Positions 46,172 to 55,880 of a stretch of DNA of 64,000 bases are shown piece after piece (the first letter of the stretch is position 1; each line of letters begins with the position of its first letter). The stretch covers positions 18,549-82,548 of the forward strand of contig JALEHU010000005.1 in the NCBI GenBank assembly GCA_022770365.1, in the 5' to 3' direction. The DNA comes from Blautia sp. (GTDB lineage: Bacteria; Bacillota; Clostridia; Lachnospirales; Lachnospiraceae). The notes beneath the pieces are model-generated. The model was not told where the DNA came from. It worked only from the letters and a program-made list of their open reading frames with translations, and did not search any database. Both the position numbers and the translations under genes were made by a program.

Positions 46172-46456
46172 AGTCTTTTCTCCTTTTCTGATGGCGATTG
46201 TGAATGCACGAAGTGCAAAACAATCGACTTTTTGATTCGTGATATCTGTGCTGACAGACATCTCCGTTTAGTTTCAAAGGATAACTGATGATTTTGCAGG
46301 ACGCTTTTGTATTCCGGAAATCTGCCGGAGCTTTTCTCCGTATACGTTTTTGCATTATAGAAAAAGTGTGGAACACTGTTATTTTGCCCTCCGTTCACAG
46401 CAACACGCTTCTCCGTAGATTTCCTGTCAACGGTAACAGTCTTTTTCTTATAATAC
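46172..46456. other. Long leader between T-box terminator and trpX
   Basis: No gene was recognised. It holds the second-family repeat (46220-46270) and a decayed dispersed palindrome: GTGTGGAACACT near 46365 with a matching distal arm (CTTTTTCTTATAATAC) at 46441-46456, the two halves separated by about 70 bp. Confidence 0.5.
46220..46270. repeat. Second dispersed repeat, copy 2
   Basis: AATCGACTTTTT, GTGATATCTGTGCTGACAG and ACATCTCCGT align with the stretch at 42011-42060. It lies in the long leader between the T-box terminator and trpX. Confidence 0.6.
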
Positions 46457-46745
46457 AAAAAACCGTCCCAGATTCTTCATCTGAGACGGTAATAATTACT
46501 TATTATCGCGGTACCACTCAACTTGGCGTATCGCCCACTTTCTCACGTACTATCATACGTTCCTGATTGATAACGGGTTCGGTTCCCGGCGTCTCCTACT
46601 GTGGATGAGATATCAGCCTCTTCAGATCCGCCCTCAAAAGTCCATTCAGCACTCTGCTCTGTACTGCAATCCCACCGCCTGCAGTTCTCTGTGACATTAC
46701 ATTGAATGCTTACTACTCTTTCTCATCGGTTTTATCCTTTATTGT
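46457..46745 (-). promoter_or_regulatory. Tryptophan T-box riboswitch controlling trpXYZ
   Basis: On the minus strand the leader has a Stem I with a specifier loop CTGAATGGACTTTTGAGGG; the codon TGG (46642-46644) followed by A specifies tryptophan. The T-box bulge AGTTGAGTGGTACCGCG lies at 46507-46523. A terminator follows (ACCGTCTCAGAT / ATCTGGGACGGT with TTTTTT) at 46457-46490. Uncharged tRNA-Trp should pair with TGG and the T-box to prevent termination. The terminator is about 285 nt before the trpX ATG, longer than usual. Confidence 0.93.
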
Positions 46746-46750
46746 TGTAA

Positions 46751-46779
46751 AGTATAACACTGAGCATTTGCTTTGTCAA
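46751..46779 (-). promoter_or_regulatory. Promoter of the T-box/trpXYZ transcript
   Basis: On the minus strand TTGACA (46774-46779) and TATACT (46751-46756) are spaced exactly 17 bp, directly before the T-box leader. Confidence 0.88.
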
Positions 46780-46822
46780 CCATTTCTTCAGAACTTTTCT
46801 TTTTTTCTTCAGGGCTTTTCTA

Positions 46823-48187
46823 TCAGTTCTTAAAGCTGTGGATCGGTGCCGGGATGCGTCCGCCGCGCTCCACAAAAGCATCACAGGAGAACTGGTTCAC
46901 CGGCATGATCGGTGCATAGCCGAGAAGTCCGCCGAATTCCACGGTTTCTCCAACGCCCTTGCCGATTACAGGAATCACACGGACAGCGGTTGTCTTCTGA
47001 TTTACCATACCAATGGCTGCTTCATCTGCAATAATTCCGGCAATGGTAGATGCTTTGGTATCCCCCGGAATCGCAATCATATCAAGACCTACAGAGCAGA
47101 CACAGGTCATTGCTTCCAGCTTCTCAATGGTAAGTGCCCCTGCATTTACCGCATCGATCAGTCCCTGATCTTCACTGACAGGAATGAAGGCGCCGCTCAA
47201 ACCGCCGACTGCAGTTGCCGCCATAACACCGCCTTTTTTCACCTGGTCATTCAGAAGTGCGAGCGCTGCTGTAGTTCCCGGTGCGCCAACTCTCTCAAGA
47301 CCGATTTCTTCAAGAATTTCCGCAACACTGTCGCCAATGGCAGGAGTAGGTGCAAGAGAAAGGTCTACAATTCCAAAAGGAACATTCAAACGTTTGGACG
47401 CTTCCTGTGCCACAAGCTGACCTACACGTGTCACCTTAAATGCCGTACGTTTGATTGTCTCGCAAAGAGTTTCAAAATCAGCCCCTCTTACTTCTTTCAG
47501 AGCCGTTTTTACAACACCAGGTCCACTGACACCTACGTTGATAATACAGTCTGCTTCTGTCACACCGTGGAAAGCACCTGCCATAAAAGGATTAACATCC
47601 GGTGCATTGCAGAATACTACCAATTTTGCACAGCCAAGAGAATCCTGCTCTCTGGTTGCTTTTGCAGTTTCCAGGACAATTTCACCCATAAGCTTCACTG
47701 CATCCATATCAATGCCGGTCTTGGTGGAACCTACATTTACAGAACTGCAGACACGTTCCGTAACAGCCAGCGCCTGCGGGATAGAACGAATCAGCAATTC
47801 TTCCGCAGGGGTCATCCCCTTGCTCACAAGAGCGGTGTAGCCACCGATAAAGTTCACGCCAACTTTTTTGGCCGCTTCATCCAGTGTTCTGGCAATCGAA
47901 ACAAAATCTTCGGAACTCTTACAGGCTGCGCCTCCGATCAGTCCGATGGGTGTTACAGAAATACGTTTATTTACAATCGGAATTCCATATTCCATAGAAA
48001 TCTTTTCACCAGTGCTTACCAGATCTCTGGCGCGTGTGGTGATTTTATCGTATATTTTGCGGTTCATCGTTTCCAGGTCACTGTCAATACAGTCCAGAAG
48101 ACTGATACCCATGGTAATGGTACGCACATCCAGATTTTCCTGTTCGATCATCTTATTGGTCTCATTTACTTCGAAAATATTAATCAT
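46823..48187 (-). CDS. PFL-family DUF711/UPF0210 protein
   Basis: A 454-residue protein of the DUF711 (UPF0210, PFL family) group, full length (starts [20 protein letters not shown]). It has glycine-rich loops [13 protein letters not shown] and [15 protein letters not shown] and the conserved [18 protein letters not shown]. Relation to pyruvate-formate lyase is by fold only. The gene follows an ACT-domain gene on the same strand, an adjacency conserved in Firmicutes. Function is unknown. Confidence 0.9.
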   Translation of the reverse strand: MINIFEVNETNKMIEQENLDVRTITMGISLLDCIDSDLETMNRKIYDKITTRARDLVSTGEKISMEYGIPIVNKRISVTPIGLIGGAACKSSEDFVSIARTLDEAAKKVGVNFIGGYTALVSKGMTPAEELLIRSIPQALAVTERVCSSVNVGSTKTGIDMDAVKLMGEIVLETAKATREQDSLGCAKLVVFCNAPDVNPFMAGAFHGVTEADCIINVGVSGPGVVKTALKEVRGADFETLCETIKRTAFKVTRVGQLVAQEASKRLNVPFGIVDLSLAPTPAIGDSVAEILEEIGLERVGAPGTTAALALLNDQVKKGGVMAATAVGGLSGAFIPVSEDQGLIDAVNAGALTIEKLEAMTCVCSVGLDMIAIPGDTKASTIAGIIADEAAIGMVNQKTTAVRVIPVIGKGVGETVEFGGLLGYAPIMPVNQFSCDAFVERGGRIPAPIHSFKN

Positions 48188-48260
48188 AAGTCATTCTCCC
48201 CGGAATTATTCTCTCGTTCAAACCGTGCCGGATCTCACCCGGATCAGACACACTCTGCCA

Positions 48261-48533
48261 TCAGATTCTGTGCATTTTGTTAAAGATATCTTCATGCTGG
48301 CAGCGAATCAGTACTCCGATTTCATCTCCAAGCACACCAAGTTCTTTGGAAATGGTTCCGGTATCTTTTTCTGAAGCGCTGGTGTCAGCAACCATCATCA
48401 TGTTAAAGTAGCCCTGAACGATTGTCTGGGAAATATCCAGAATGTTTACATTGTTTTCAGCAAGATATGTACATACTTTTGCAATGATTCCTACGGTGTC
48501 ATTTCCTACTACTGTGATAATTGTTTTCTTCAT
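48261..48533 (-). CDS. ACT-domain protein (UPF0237)
   Basis: A 90-residue single ACT domain (MKKTIITVVGNDTVGIIAKV; LAENNVNILDISQTIVQGYF). It belongs to the GcvR-like UPF0237 family, which binds an amino acid. It lies 73 bp upstream of the DUF711 gene; the two are commonly paired, so it may be its regulator or subunit. Confidence 0.92.
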   Translation of the reverse strand: MKKTIITVVGNDTVGIIAKVCTYLAENNVNILDISQTIVQGYFNMMMVADTSASEKDTGTISKELGVLGDEIGVLIRCQHEDIFNKMHRI

Positions 48534-48546
48534 GGTATTTTCCTTT

Positions 48547-49344
48547 CTATACAGTAATCAGTTCTGATATGCAATCCCTCTTCGCCACCTGGATTTTAAA
48601 ATCCCGGGACTTGTACGGGTTATCGCCAAGTGTTACTTCCGAGCAGACTGTTTCGTATGCCAGCTCTTCATAATTATTCTCTTTGCTCAGATGGCCAAGG
48701 AAAATGGCCTTCATATTGTCATGGAGAAGCCTGCAGAGAAGTCTTCCTGCATTTTCGTTGGACAGATGTCCCCGGTCTCCCATGATTCTCTGTTTCAGAT
48801 AATACGGATATTTTCCCACCTGAAGCATCCGGACATCGTGATTGGCTTCCAGAAGCAGCGCATCCAGATTCTGAAGATGGTCGATGATGTATTCATTATA
48901 TTTTCCAAGGTCTGTGGCAATTCCCACAGACTGATTTCCGCATTCCAGACGATAGCCTACCGGCTGTGCGGCATCATGCGGGATTGTAAAAGGATTGATG
49001 GTAAGATCTTTGATCTGAAATGGTTCGTCTTCCCGGATCTCATGAAAAATCCCTTCCGGAAGCTTCCCAAGTCCGCCTGTCCGTTCGATCGCATCTACCG
49101 TACCGCCTGTGGTATAGATGGGAATCTCATATCTTCTCGCCATGACTCCAAGGCTTTTGATATGATCTGAATGTTCATGTGTGATCAGAATTGCATCAAT
49201 ATCCCTGCCCGTCAGATCCACGCTGTTTAATCCCTGTTCGATTCTTTTACCGCTGATTCCAACATCCACAAGGACATGGGCGCAGTCCGAACCCACATAG
49301 ATACAGTTCCCGCTGCTTCCGCTGGCAATACTACAAAGTCTCAT
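48547..49344 (-). CDS. MBL-fold metallohydrolase (YycJ/WalJ-like)
   Basis: A 265-residue metallo-beta-lactamase-fold hydrolase. The metal site motif THEHSDH (about residue 55) is present, with IASGSSGNCIYV at the start and EANHDVRML, GDRGHLSNE and FLGHLSKENN later, all typical of the YycJ/WalJ group. That group is related to 5'-3' exonucleases and is linked to DNA replication or cell-wall regulation in Bacillus; substrate is unknown. It overlaps coaE by 14 nt. Confidence 0.9.
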   Translation of the reverse strand: MRLCSIASGSSGNCIYVGSDCAHVLVDVGISGKRIEQGLNSVDLTGRDIDAILITHEHSDHIKSLGVMARRYEIPIYTTGGTVDAIERTGGLGKLPEGIFHEIREDEPFQIKDLTINPFTIPHDAAQPVGYRLECGNQSVGIATDLGKYNEYIIDHLQNLDALLLEANHDVRMLQVGKYPYYLKQRIMGDRGHLSNENAGRLLCRLLHDNMKAIFLGHLSKENNYEELAYETVCSEVTLGDNPYKSRDFKIQVAKRDCISELITV

Positions 49345-49930
49345 TTCGTTTTATCCCTTCTTCGATCTGTTCATAGGTCACAGAGAGATCACCATTATTT
49401 TCTACTACATAATCCGCATGTGAACGAAAAAAAACCTCCGTTGCCTGATTGCGGATGATGCTCTCTGCCTTTTCTCTGGTATAGCCGCGACTAGTCATCA
49501 GTCTCTGGATACGGATATCCGCATCTGTATGGACATACCAGATTTCATCACAGAATTCCTCATAATGATCTTCCAGAAGGAGAGCAGCCTCCACAACAGC
49601 AAGCTGTCTGCCATGGTCTCTCTCTTCTTCAAGACGCCTGCGGATATATTTCTTCACTGCCGGATGAATGATTCCGTTCAGTCTGGCAAGCATCTCCCCA
49701 TTACTGAATACTACATCGGAAACCCTCTTCCGGTCAATGGTTTTATCATTTTTTATAACATCTTTTCCAAATAGCCCGATGATTTCATCGTAGCAGGGGC
49801 CATCCGGTTCCATCACCAGATGACCGATTTTATCTGCCTCAAGCACACAGGCCTCCAAATGCGATTCCATATAATTGAGGACTGTGCTTTTTCCGGCTCC
49901 TACACCGCCGGTAATTCCAATTGTTTTCAT
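49331..49930 (-). CDS. coaE: Dephospho-CoA kinase
   Basis: A 199-residue kinase that phosphorylates dephospho-CoA, the last step of CoA synthesis. P-loop GGVGAGKST lies at residues 8-16. Further blocks are LEADKIGHLV, RVSDVVFSN and a LID-like region RLMTSRGYTREKAESIIRNQ. Normal length. It follows polA across a 237-bp repeat-rich gap and overlaps the MBL hydrolase gene. Confidence 0.96.
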   Translation of the reverse strand: MKTIGITGGVGAGKSTVLNYMESHLEACVLEADKIGHLVMEPDGPCYDEIIGLFGKDVIKNDKTIDRKRVSDVVFSNGEMLARLNGIIHPAVKKYIRRRLEEERDHGRQLAVVEAALLLEDHYEEFCDEIWYVHTDADIRIQRLMTSRGYTREKAESIIRNQATEVFFRSHADYVVENNGDLSVTYEQIEEGIKRNETL

Positions 49931-49944
49931 TTGTCTGATTCCAT

Positions 49945-50165
49945 TTTGTACTCTTATTTGTGTTTTTTATTTCTGTTGATTTTATACTTCTTTTTTGGTA
50001 ATTCTTTTGATTTTTCTATTTCTCTCAAATTTATGCTTCTTGTGATTTTTTCACTTCTCTCAAATTTCTATTTCTTATATTTTTGTACTTTTCTCAAATT
50101 CTGTAATTCTTATGATTTTTATACTTTTCTCACGTTTTGTAATTCTTTTAAACCTTATACTTCTT
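49945..50165. repeat. Degenerate ~35-bp tandem repeats between polA and coaE
   Basis: About five to six imperfect units. On the minus strand each begins GAGAAAAGTAYAAAAAT or a variant and continues with purine-rich sequence ending AATTT. Strong strand asymmetry: minus strand is purine-rich, plus strand is a C/T-rich run. No gene was seen here. Confidence 0.7.
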
Positions 50166-50167
50166 TA

Positions 50168-52807
50168 TTATTTCGCTTCGTACCAGTTCGCACCCTCGTG
50201 CATATCAACTTCCAGTTCTACGGCAAGATGCGCGGCACCTTTCATTTCTTCTTCCAGAATACAGGATACTGCTGCCAGTTCTTCCTTTTTCGTTTCGATG
50301 AGAAGCTCATCATGAACCTGAAGAACCAGTCTGGACTCCAGGCCTTCCTGAGACATTCTTGCACGGACACGGTTCATCGCAATCTTAATAATATCCGCTG
50401 CCGTCCCCTGAATGGGAGAATTCATTGCCACACGCTCACCGAATGACCTCTGCATAAAATTGCTGGATTTCAGCTCCGGAACCGGACGTCTCCTGCCAAA
50501 CATCGTCGTCACATAACCTTTTTCCCGGCCTTCCTGAACCATACTATCCAGAAAGCCCTTGATTCTCGGATACGTTTCAAAATATTTTTCAATATACTGT
50601 TCTGCTTCTTTTCTGGTAATGCTCAGATCCTGGCTCAGTCCGAACGAACTTATCCCATAAACAATTCCAAAGTTCACAGCCTTCGCATTTCTTCGCTGAA
50701 GAGAAGTCACCTCATCAAAAGGCACATGAAACACCTGAGAAGCCGTCAGCCTGTGAATATCCTGTGCCTCTTTATATGCCTGAATGAGTTTTTCGTCTCC
50801 GGACATGTGTGCCAGCACACGCAGCTCGATCTGCGAATAATCGGCATCCACAAAAACAAAACCATCATCCGGCACAAATACTTTGCGAATCAGTCTTCCT
50901 AATTCCATACGAACCGGAATATTCTGCAGATTCGGCTCTGTACTGCTGATCCTGCCGGTTGCCGTAATCGTCTGATTAAATGTAGAGTGAATACGGCCAT
51001 CTTCTCCGATCACATTTCCAAGCCCATCGGCATATGTGGATTTCAGCTTGGTAAGCTGACGATATTCCAGAATATCATTGACAATTGGATGATCCGGTGC
51101 CAGCTTCTCCAGAATATCTGCAGCTGTGGAATAACCGGTTTTTGTCTTTTTGCCGCCCGGAATTCCCATCTTTTCAAACAGAATCACTCCCAGCTGTTTT
51201 GGCGAATTTATATTAAATTCCTCTCCGGCCTGCTGATAGATCAGCTTTTCCAGCTCACTGATACGGACTGTCAACTTTTCTCCATAGGCTTTTAGTTCTT
51301 CCCCTTTGACACGGATTCCCCATTTTTCCATGGAATCCAATGTAAAGACCAGAGGGATTTCAATTTCTTCATATACCTTCCACATGTCGGTATCCTTCAG
51401 TGCCTGTGTCACCGGTTCCCGGCATGCAAGAACCGTATAAGCTGTATAACAGGCAAGATTCATCAAACCATCCATTCCTTCTTCCCATGCTCTGGAAACC
51501 GCCGTTTTGCCCAGAAGATCTTCTCTGGTAGGCAGAAGGAGTCCGTCAAGATATTCTCTTGCAATATCGTCAAACGTATAAGAGGACTTCAGCGGATTCA
51601 GCAGATAAACACCTACTCCCGCATCAAAAACCATAGATGATTTCTCAATAGAAACGTGCTTCAGCACAGCTTTCATATCCATTGCGCAAATGACAGAGGT
51701 TCTGGAAAGTGACTGGATTTTTCCACACAGATACTCTCCTGTGAGAAGTCCTTCTACCGGTATATAATACGTTTCTTTTTTGTCCAGAGAAAGTCCCACG
51801 CCATAGACCCGTTCATAATCCGCCATAAAAGCCAGACCTACAGCATCTTTCTCTGCTGCTTTTTCAAAAAGAGCTTCCACTCCGGAAAGATCATTACAGA
51901 TAAAGAAATCCTGTTCCAGAGAATTTTCTGCTGTGGATTCTTTTTCAAATCTTCCCAGAAGATTTTTAAATTCCAGTTGTCTGCACAGTTCGTAGGCTTC
52001 TTTTGTATACAGATTTTCCATTCTGGCATCCTCATAAGAGAACTCCAGCGGGCTGTCCGTATTGATAGTTGCCAGTGTTTTACTCAGAGATGCCATATCA
52101 TAGTGGAGACGCAGAGATTCTCTCGCTTTATTCGGCTTGACCTCTTCCAGATGTGCATAGGCATTCTCAATAGAACCGAATTCCACTACCATCTTCGTCG
52201 CTGTTTTTTCTCCCACACCGGGAATACCGGGAATATTGTCGGAACTGTCTCCCATAAGAGCTTTCAGTTCAATGATCTGAGGCGGGGTTACCTGATATTT
52301 CTCCAAAACCTGCTGCGCATGGTAATCCTCGATCACGGTCTTTCCTTTGGTCGTTTTCGGAAGTCGGATCATAACTTTTTCTGTAGCAAGCTGAAGAAGG
52401 TCACGGTCACCGGAAAGAATCGTTACATCCATTCCTTTGGCTTCACTTCTTCGTGCAAGCGTACCCAGAAGGTCGTCTGCTTCATATCCTTCCATTGTCA
52501 CGATTTTGATTCCCATAGCTGTCAGCATTTCCTTCATAAGAGGAACCTGTTCCCGCAGTTCTTCCGGCATTGCTTTTCGCGTTCCCTTGTATGCGTCATA
52601 AAGTTTATGACGGAATGTCGGTGCATGAAGATCAAATGCCACGGTAAGATAATCCGGTTTCTCCTCTTCCAAAATGCGAAAAAGAATATTTAAAAACCCA
52701 TACACTGCTCCTGTATGTTTTCCTTCTGCATTTGTCAGATCCGGGAGTCCATAAAATGCCCTGTTCAGTATGCTGTGTCCGTCTATCAATAAAATTTTAT
52801 CGCTCAT
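50168..52807 (-). CDS. polA: DNA polymerase I
   Basis: An 879-residue PolA. The N-terminal 5'-3' exonuclease (about 1-290) has LLIDGHSILNRAFYG and DDLLGTLARRSE. The middle 3'-5' exonuclease domain (about 300-470) lacks the DxE acidic pair (the region reads GLAFMADYERVYG), so proofreading is probably lost, as in many Firmicutes. The polymerase domain has VDADYSQIELRVLAHMSGD, RRNAKAVNFGIVYG and LQVHDELLIE. Functions in gap filling and RNA primer removal. Confidence 0.97.
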   Translation of the reverse strand: MSDKILLIDGHSILNRAFYGLPDLTNAEGKHTGAVYGFLNILFRILEEEKPDYLTVAFDLHAPTFRHKLYDAYKGTRKAMPEELREQVPLMKEMLTAMGIKIVTMEGYEADDLLGTLARRSEAKGMDVTILSGDRDLLQLATEKVMIRLPKTTKGKTVIEDYHAQQVLEKYQVTPPQIIELKALMGDSSDNIPGIPGVGEKTATKMVVEFGSIENAYAHLEEVKPNKARESLRLHYDMASLSKTLATINTDSPLEFSYEDARMENLYTKEAYELCRQLEFKNLLGRFEKESTAENSLEQDFFICNDLSGVEALFEKAAEKDAVGLAFMADYERVYGVGLSLDKKETYYIPVEGLLTGEYLCGKIQSLSRTSVICAMDMKAVLKHVSIEKSSMVFDAGVGVYLLNPLKSSYTFDDIAREYLDGLLLPTREDLLGKTAVSRAWEEGMDGLMNLACYTAYTVLACREPVTQALKDTDMWKVYEEIEIPLVFTLDSMEKWGIRVKGEELKAYGEKLTVRISELEKLIYQQAGEEFNINSPKQLGVILFEKMGIPGGKKTKTGYSTAADILEKLAPDHPIVNDILEYRQLTKLKSTYADGLGNVIGEDGRIHSTFNQTITATGRISSTEPNLQNIPVRMELGRLIRKVFVPDDGFVFVDADYSQIELRVLAHMSGDEKLIQAYKEAQDIHRLTASQVFHVPFDEVTSLQRRNAKAVNFGIVYGISSFGLSQDLSITRKEAEQYIEKYFETYPRIKGFLDSMVQEGREKGYVTTMFGRRRPVPELKSSNFMQRSFGERVAMNSPIQGTAADIIKIAMNRVRARMSQEGLESRLVLQVHDELLIETKKEELAAVSCILEEEMKGAAHLAVELEVDMHEGANWYEAK

Positions 52808-52831
52808 TTTTCCTCCTGAATCCCGCAGGTT

Positions 52832-53179
52832 TTATAAAAACTGTCTGATCTGCGTTACTATAAAAACAAAAAAGAAAGTCACTACGCCGATCAGTATCAC
52901 AAAAAGAATCGCTGACAGAACGTTCGTCACCTTTTTCTTGTATATGTATCTCTTTTCCTTCCGGATATCCTGTTCCAGAAGATGTTTAAAATCAAGCATC
53001 GGATCTTCTTCATCCTCATCAAGCTGAAGCATCGCTTCATGAACAATGAAATAGGTCTCCAATTCCTCATAACAGGAGCTGCAGGATTCCAGATGCTCCA
53101 GAAATTCTTCCAATTCTTCGAGCGTCAGTGTATGATTAATGTAACGTGTTACCATTTCTTCTGCTGTACGGCAATCCAT
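52832..53179 (-). CDS. Zinc-finger membrane protein (anti-sigma-like)
   Basis: A 115-residue protein. The N-terminal zinc-finger (zf-HC2) motif is HLESCSSC, preceded by CRTAEEMVTRYINHTLTLEE. A single membrane helix lies at about 85-110 (VLSAILFVILIGVVTFFFVF). The layout is that of anti-sigma factors, but no sigma gene is adjacent. It is directly upstream of polA on the same strand, 24 bp apart. Confidence 0.82.
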   Translation of the reverse strand: MDCRTAEEMVTRYINHTLTLEELEEFLEHLESCSSCYEELETYFIVHEAMLQLDEDEEDPMLDFKHLLEQDIRKEKRYIYKKKVTNVLSAILFVILIGVVTFFFVFIVTQIRQFL

Positions 53180-53282
53180 CTCCTGTCAGCCTCCTTTCCC
53201 GATCAGATCATTACTCCGTTCATAATAACGTCAATTCTTCTTCATGATTATAACGGAAGAAGAAACAAAAAACAAGGGGCGT

Positions 53283-53328
53283 AAAAAAAGTGATTCCGGA
53301 CATTTTCACATCCGTAAATCACTTTTTT
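53283..53328. terminator. Terminator after ftsH
   Basis: AAAAAAGTGATT and AATCACTTTTTT pair, with an inner CGGA/TCCG pairing. It lies about 90 bp past the ftsH stop and is symmetrical, so it could act on both strands. Confidence 0.85.
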
Positions 53329-53418
53329 CAATGTCATTTAATCTTGATGAACATACTGCCTCATTCCTTTTACTGCCTGTTCATACAGGTTCCATTTTCG
53401 AAGCAGAGATTATTCTCC

Positions 53419-55275
53419 TCAGAGGTTCTGCTGAAGTTCCGGCATGGGAGCCTCCAGAATTTTCATAAATTCTTCTCCTGTGATCGTCTCATGCTCATAA
53501 AGATATTTCGCAAGTTCATGGAGCTTACCAATGTTATCCTGAAGAATCTTCAGCGCTTTCTGATGCTGTCTGGATACCAGATCCACCACTTTTTTATCAA
53601 GTACTGTCTGCGTTTCAAAGGAACATGCAAGACTGGACTCTCCTCCGAGATACGGATTGGTTACATTTTCCATGGCAACCATGTCAAATTCATCACTCAT
53701 ACCATATCTGGAAATCATTGCTCTTGCAATCTTGGTCGCCTGCTCAATATCATTGGAAGCACCTGTGGTGATCGTATGGAAAATCAGCTCTTCCGCAGCA
53801 CGGCCCCCTGTAAAGGTTGCAATCTTATTCTCCAGTTCCTCCTTGGACATCAGGAAATGTTCTTTTTCATCCACCTGCATGGTGTATCCAAGAGCACCGG
53901 ATGTACGTGGGATAATCGTAATCTTGTGTACCGGTGCAGAATCTGTCTGCTTGGCTGCCACAAGAGCATGACCGATCTCATGATATGCAACAATCAATTT
54001 TTCTTTATTCGAAAGAACACGGTTCTTCTTCTGATATCCGGCAATAACTACCTCAATACTCTCTTCAAAGTCTGCCTGAGTTGCAAATTTTCTTCCGTCA
54101 CGGACAGCACGAAGAGCTGCCTCATTAACGATATTGGCAAGTTCTGCACCGGATGCCCCCGCTGCCGCCTTGGCAATCTCATCAAAGCGAACAGAATCTG
54201 CGATTTTAATCTTCTTCGCATGAACTTTAAGGATTTCCTCACGTCCCTGCAGATCCGGCAGTTCTACCGGAATTCTTCTGTCAAAACGGCCCGGACGAAG
54301 CAGCGCCGGATCCAGGGAATCCGGACGGTTGGTTGCTGCCAGGATTACAACACCCTTGGAACCGTCAAAACCATCCATCTCTGTCAGAAGCTGATTCAAT
54401 GTCTGTTCACGCTCATCATTGCCGCTGAAGCCTCCACCGTCACGCTTCTTACCAATCGTATCGATCTCATCAATAAATACGATACAGGGAGCCTTTTCGT
54501 TCGCCTGTTTGAACAGGTCACGTACCTTAGCAGCACCCATACCTACAAACATTTCCACAAATTCAGAACCGGAAATCGAAAAGAAAGGAACTTCCGCTTC
54601 TCCTGCAACTGCCTTCGCAAGAAGTGTCTTACCTGTTCCGGGAGGTCCTACAAGAAGAGCTCCTTTCGGCATAGAAGCACCGATTTCCGCATATTTATGA
54701 GGATTGTGGAGATAATCCACGATTTCTGTCAGCAATTCTTTGGCTTCGTCTTCACCGGCAACATCCGAAAATTTGATACCGCTGGTGGATTTTACATATA
54801 CCTTGGCATTGCTCTTACCAAAGGACATCATTCCTCCAGGACCGTCCCCGCCCATGGAATTCATCATCTTCTTACTCAGCCAGCGGCCAAGGAAGATAAA
54901 AATAGCGATTGGAATCACATAACTGAGAATGATGCTTAAAAACAAGGACTGTCTCGCCGGCTCTGCTTCCTGCATATTAACGCCTGCCTGTCTCAGACGT
55001 TCCACAAGATTCGGATCATCCATAGCAACCGTTCTGCATTCCACCTGCTTGCCGTCTTTCTTCGCTACATAATAAATGTAATCTCCGTCAACGGTCACAT
55101 CTGTCACATTTCCCCGATCCACATTATTCAGGAACGTGCTGTAATCCGTAGTAATGATACTGCCTTCCTGAACCATGGGAACCACCAGGAAATTCAACAG
55201 AAAAATCACTACAATGGCAATGATGTAATACACATACAATGGTTTCTTTTCTGGTTTCTTGTCTCCTAGATTCAT
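53419..55275 (-). CDS. ftsH: ATP-dependent zinc metalloprotease FtsH
   Basis: A 618-residue membrane AAA+ protease. An N-terminal helix (about 12-32) and a second (about 112-135) flank an extracellular domain. The AAA module has Walker A GPPGTGKT, Walker [10 protein letters not shown] and the SRH region [19 protein letters not shown]. The zinc site is HEIGH (HExxH). It degrades misassembled membrane proteins and some regulators. In this window it is not next to tilS/hpt, its usual neighbours. Confidence 0.97.
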   Translation of the reverse strand: MNLGDKKPEKKPLYVYYIIAIVVIFLLNFLVVPMVQEGSIITTDYSTFLNNVDRGNVTDVTVDGDYIYYVAKKDGKQVECRTVAMDDPNLVERLRQAGVNMQEAEPARQSLFLSIILSYVIPIAIFIFLGRWLSKKMMNSMGGDGPGGMMSFGKSNAKVYVKSTSGIKFSDVAGEDEAKELLTEIVDYLHNPHKYAEIGASMPKGALLVGPPGTGKTLLAKAVAGEAEVPFFSISGSEFVEMFVGMGAAKVRDLFKQANEKAPCIVFIDEIDTIGKKRDGGGFSGNDEREQTLNQLLTEMDGFDGSKGVVILAATNRPDSLDPALLRPGRFDRRIPVELPDLQGREEILKVHAKKIKIADSVRFDEIAKAAAGASGAELANIVNEAALRAVRDGRKFATQADFEESIEVVIAGYQKKNRVLSNKEKLIVAYHEIGHALVAAKQTDSAPVHKITIIPRTSGALGYTMQVDEKEHFLMSKEELENKIATFTGGRAAEELIFHTITTGASNDIEQATKIARAMISRYGMSDEFDMVAMENVTNPYLGGESSLACSFETQTVLDKKVVDLVSRQHQKALKILQDNIGKLHELAKYLYEHETITGEEFMKILEAPMPELQQNL

Positions 55276-55435
55276 ATTGTTTCCTCCATATTATCTATGG
55301 CAAAATACAAAAAAATGTATTTCGATAGTTTATTTGAAATGTACCTTATCATTTTTACCAGAAAATTTCAATGCTTATTAAATAAAAATCATAAACTTTT
55401 CATAAACAATTCCGTCTTAAAGATTCCACAATTAT

Positions 55436-55490
55436 CCCTTTTTTATATTACAGGAAAATGTGGAACACTTTCCTGTAATATAAAAAAGGG
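55436..55490. repeat. Dispersed palindromic repeat, copy 4 (perfect)
   Basis: The best copy: two perfect 22-nt arms (55436-55457 and 55469-55490; each arm contains TATATTACAGGAAA or its complement) surround the loop ATGTGGAACAC. It lies between ftsH and Spo0A-C paralog B. Confidence 0.9.
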
Positions 55491-55553
55491 CAGAAGAGCA
55501 TATCACTCAACTACCCATACGTTTTTATAATATCATAAAGCATATCCATAACA

Positions 55554-55880
55554 TCAAAAAGATTTTTCTGAAAGATAATACGCTAAAATGTCAATAAATT
55601 CACTGTTGGTTGGTTTATAGATCAAAGTATATCCTGCAATTTTATCCAATTCTTTTTTATTTGTTTCCCAGCAGATATTTACCACCGTTCGAATATCATG
55701 TTCAATATTGGTAGGTGTCGAATTAAATTTCTTTGCCAGATAAGGATAAATATCTTTTGTAATTTTCATAGAGTCATGGCGTGTAGCCATTTCCATATTA
55801 ATTGCTTCTGCCACATAGCAATATCCCTTGTACTTCGATGTAACTCCCATTTTTCTGATTAAATCATACACGTTTTTCAT
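55554..55880 (-). CDS. Stand-alone Spo0A C-terminal-domain DNA-binding protein, paralog B
   Basis: A 108-residue protein from ATG 55880 (the frame is open 17 codons more); AAGGAGG lies 13 bases before the ATG. It aligns end to end with the protein at 34949-35299 (MGVTSKYKGYCYVAEAI; ITKDIYPYLAKKF; TPTNIEHDIRTVVNICWETN; PTNSEFIDILAYYLSE). Like that one, it is a Spo0A effector domain without receiver. Its own promoter -35 TTGACA overlaps a TTTGTCAAC sequence one base off the Spo0A box. Confidence 0.85.
   Translation of the reverse strand: MKNVYDLIRKMGVTSKYKGYCYVAEAINMEMATRHDSMKITKDIYPYLAKKFNSTPTNIEHDIRTVVNICWETNKKELDKIAGYTLIYKPTNSEFIDILAYYLSEKSF

Noticed and set aside
46172..46261. N-terminal extension of TrpX by 30 residues
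   Set aside because: The extension lies in repeat sequence, lacks a ribosome site and would bury the signal peptide.
49945..50165. Possible CRISPR array
   Set aside because: Units are degenerate, contiguous and without spacers; there are no cas genes nearby.
50100..50167. Plus-strand hydrophobic reading frame through the polA-coaE gap
   Set aside because: It is an effect of the C/T-rich repeat strand (F, L, S, Y codons), without a start region, and runs antisense into polA.
52832..53179. Anti-sigma factor with a defined partner
   Set aside because: No sigma factor gene is adjacent, so only a zinc-finger membrane protein is claimed.
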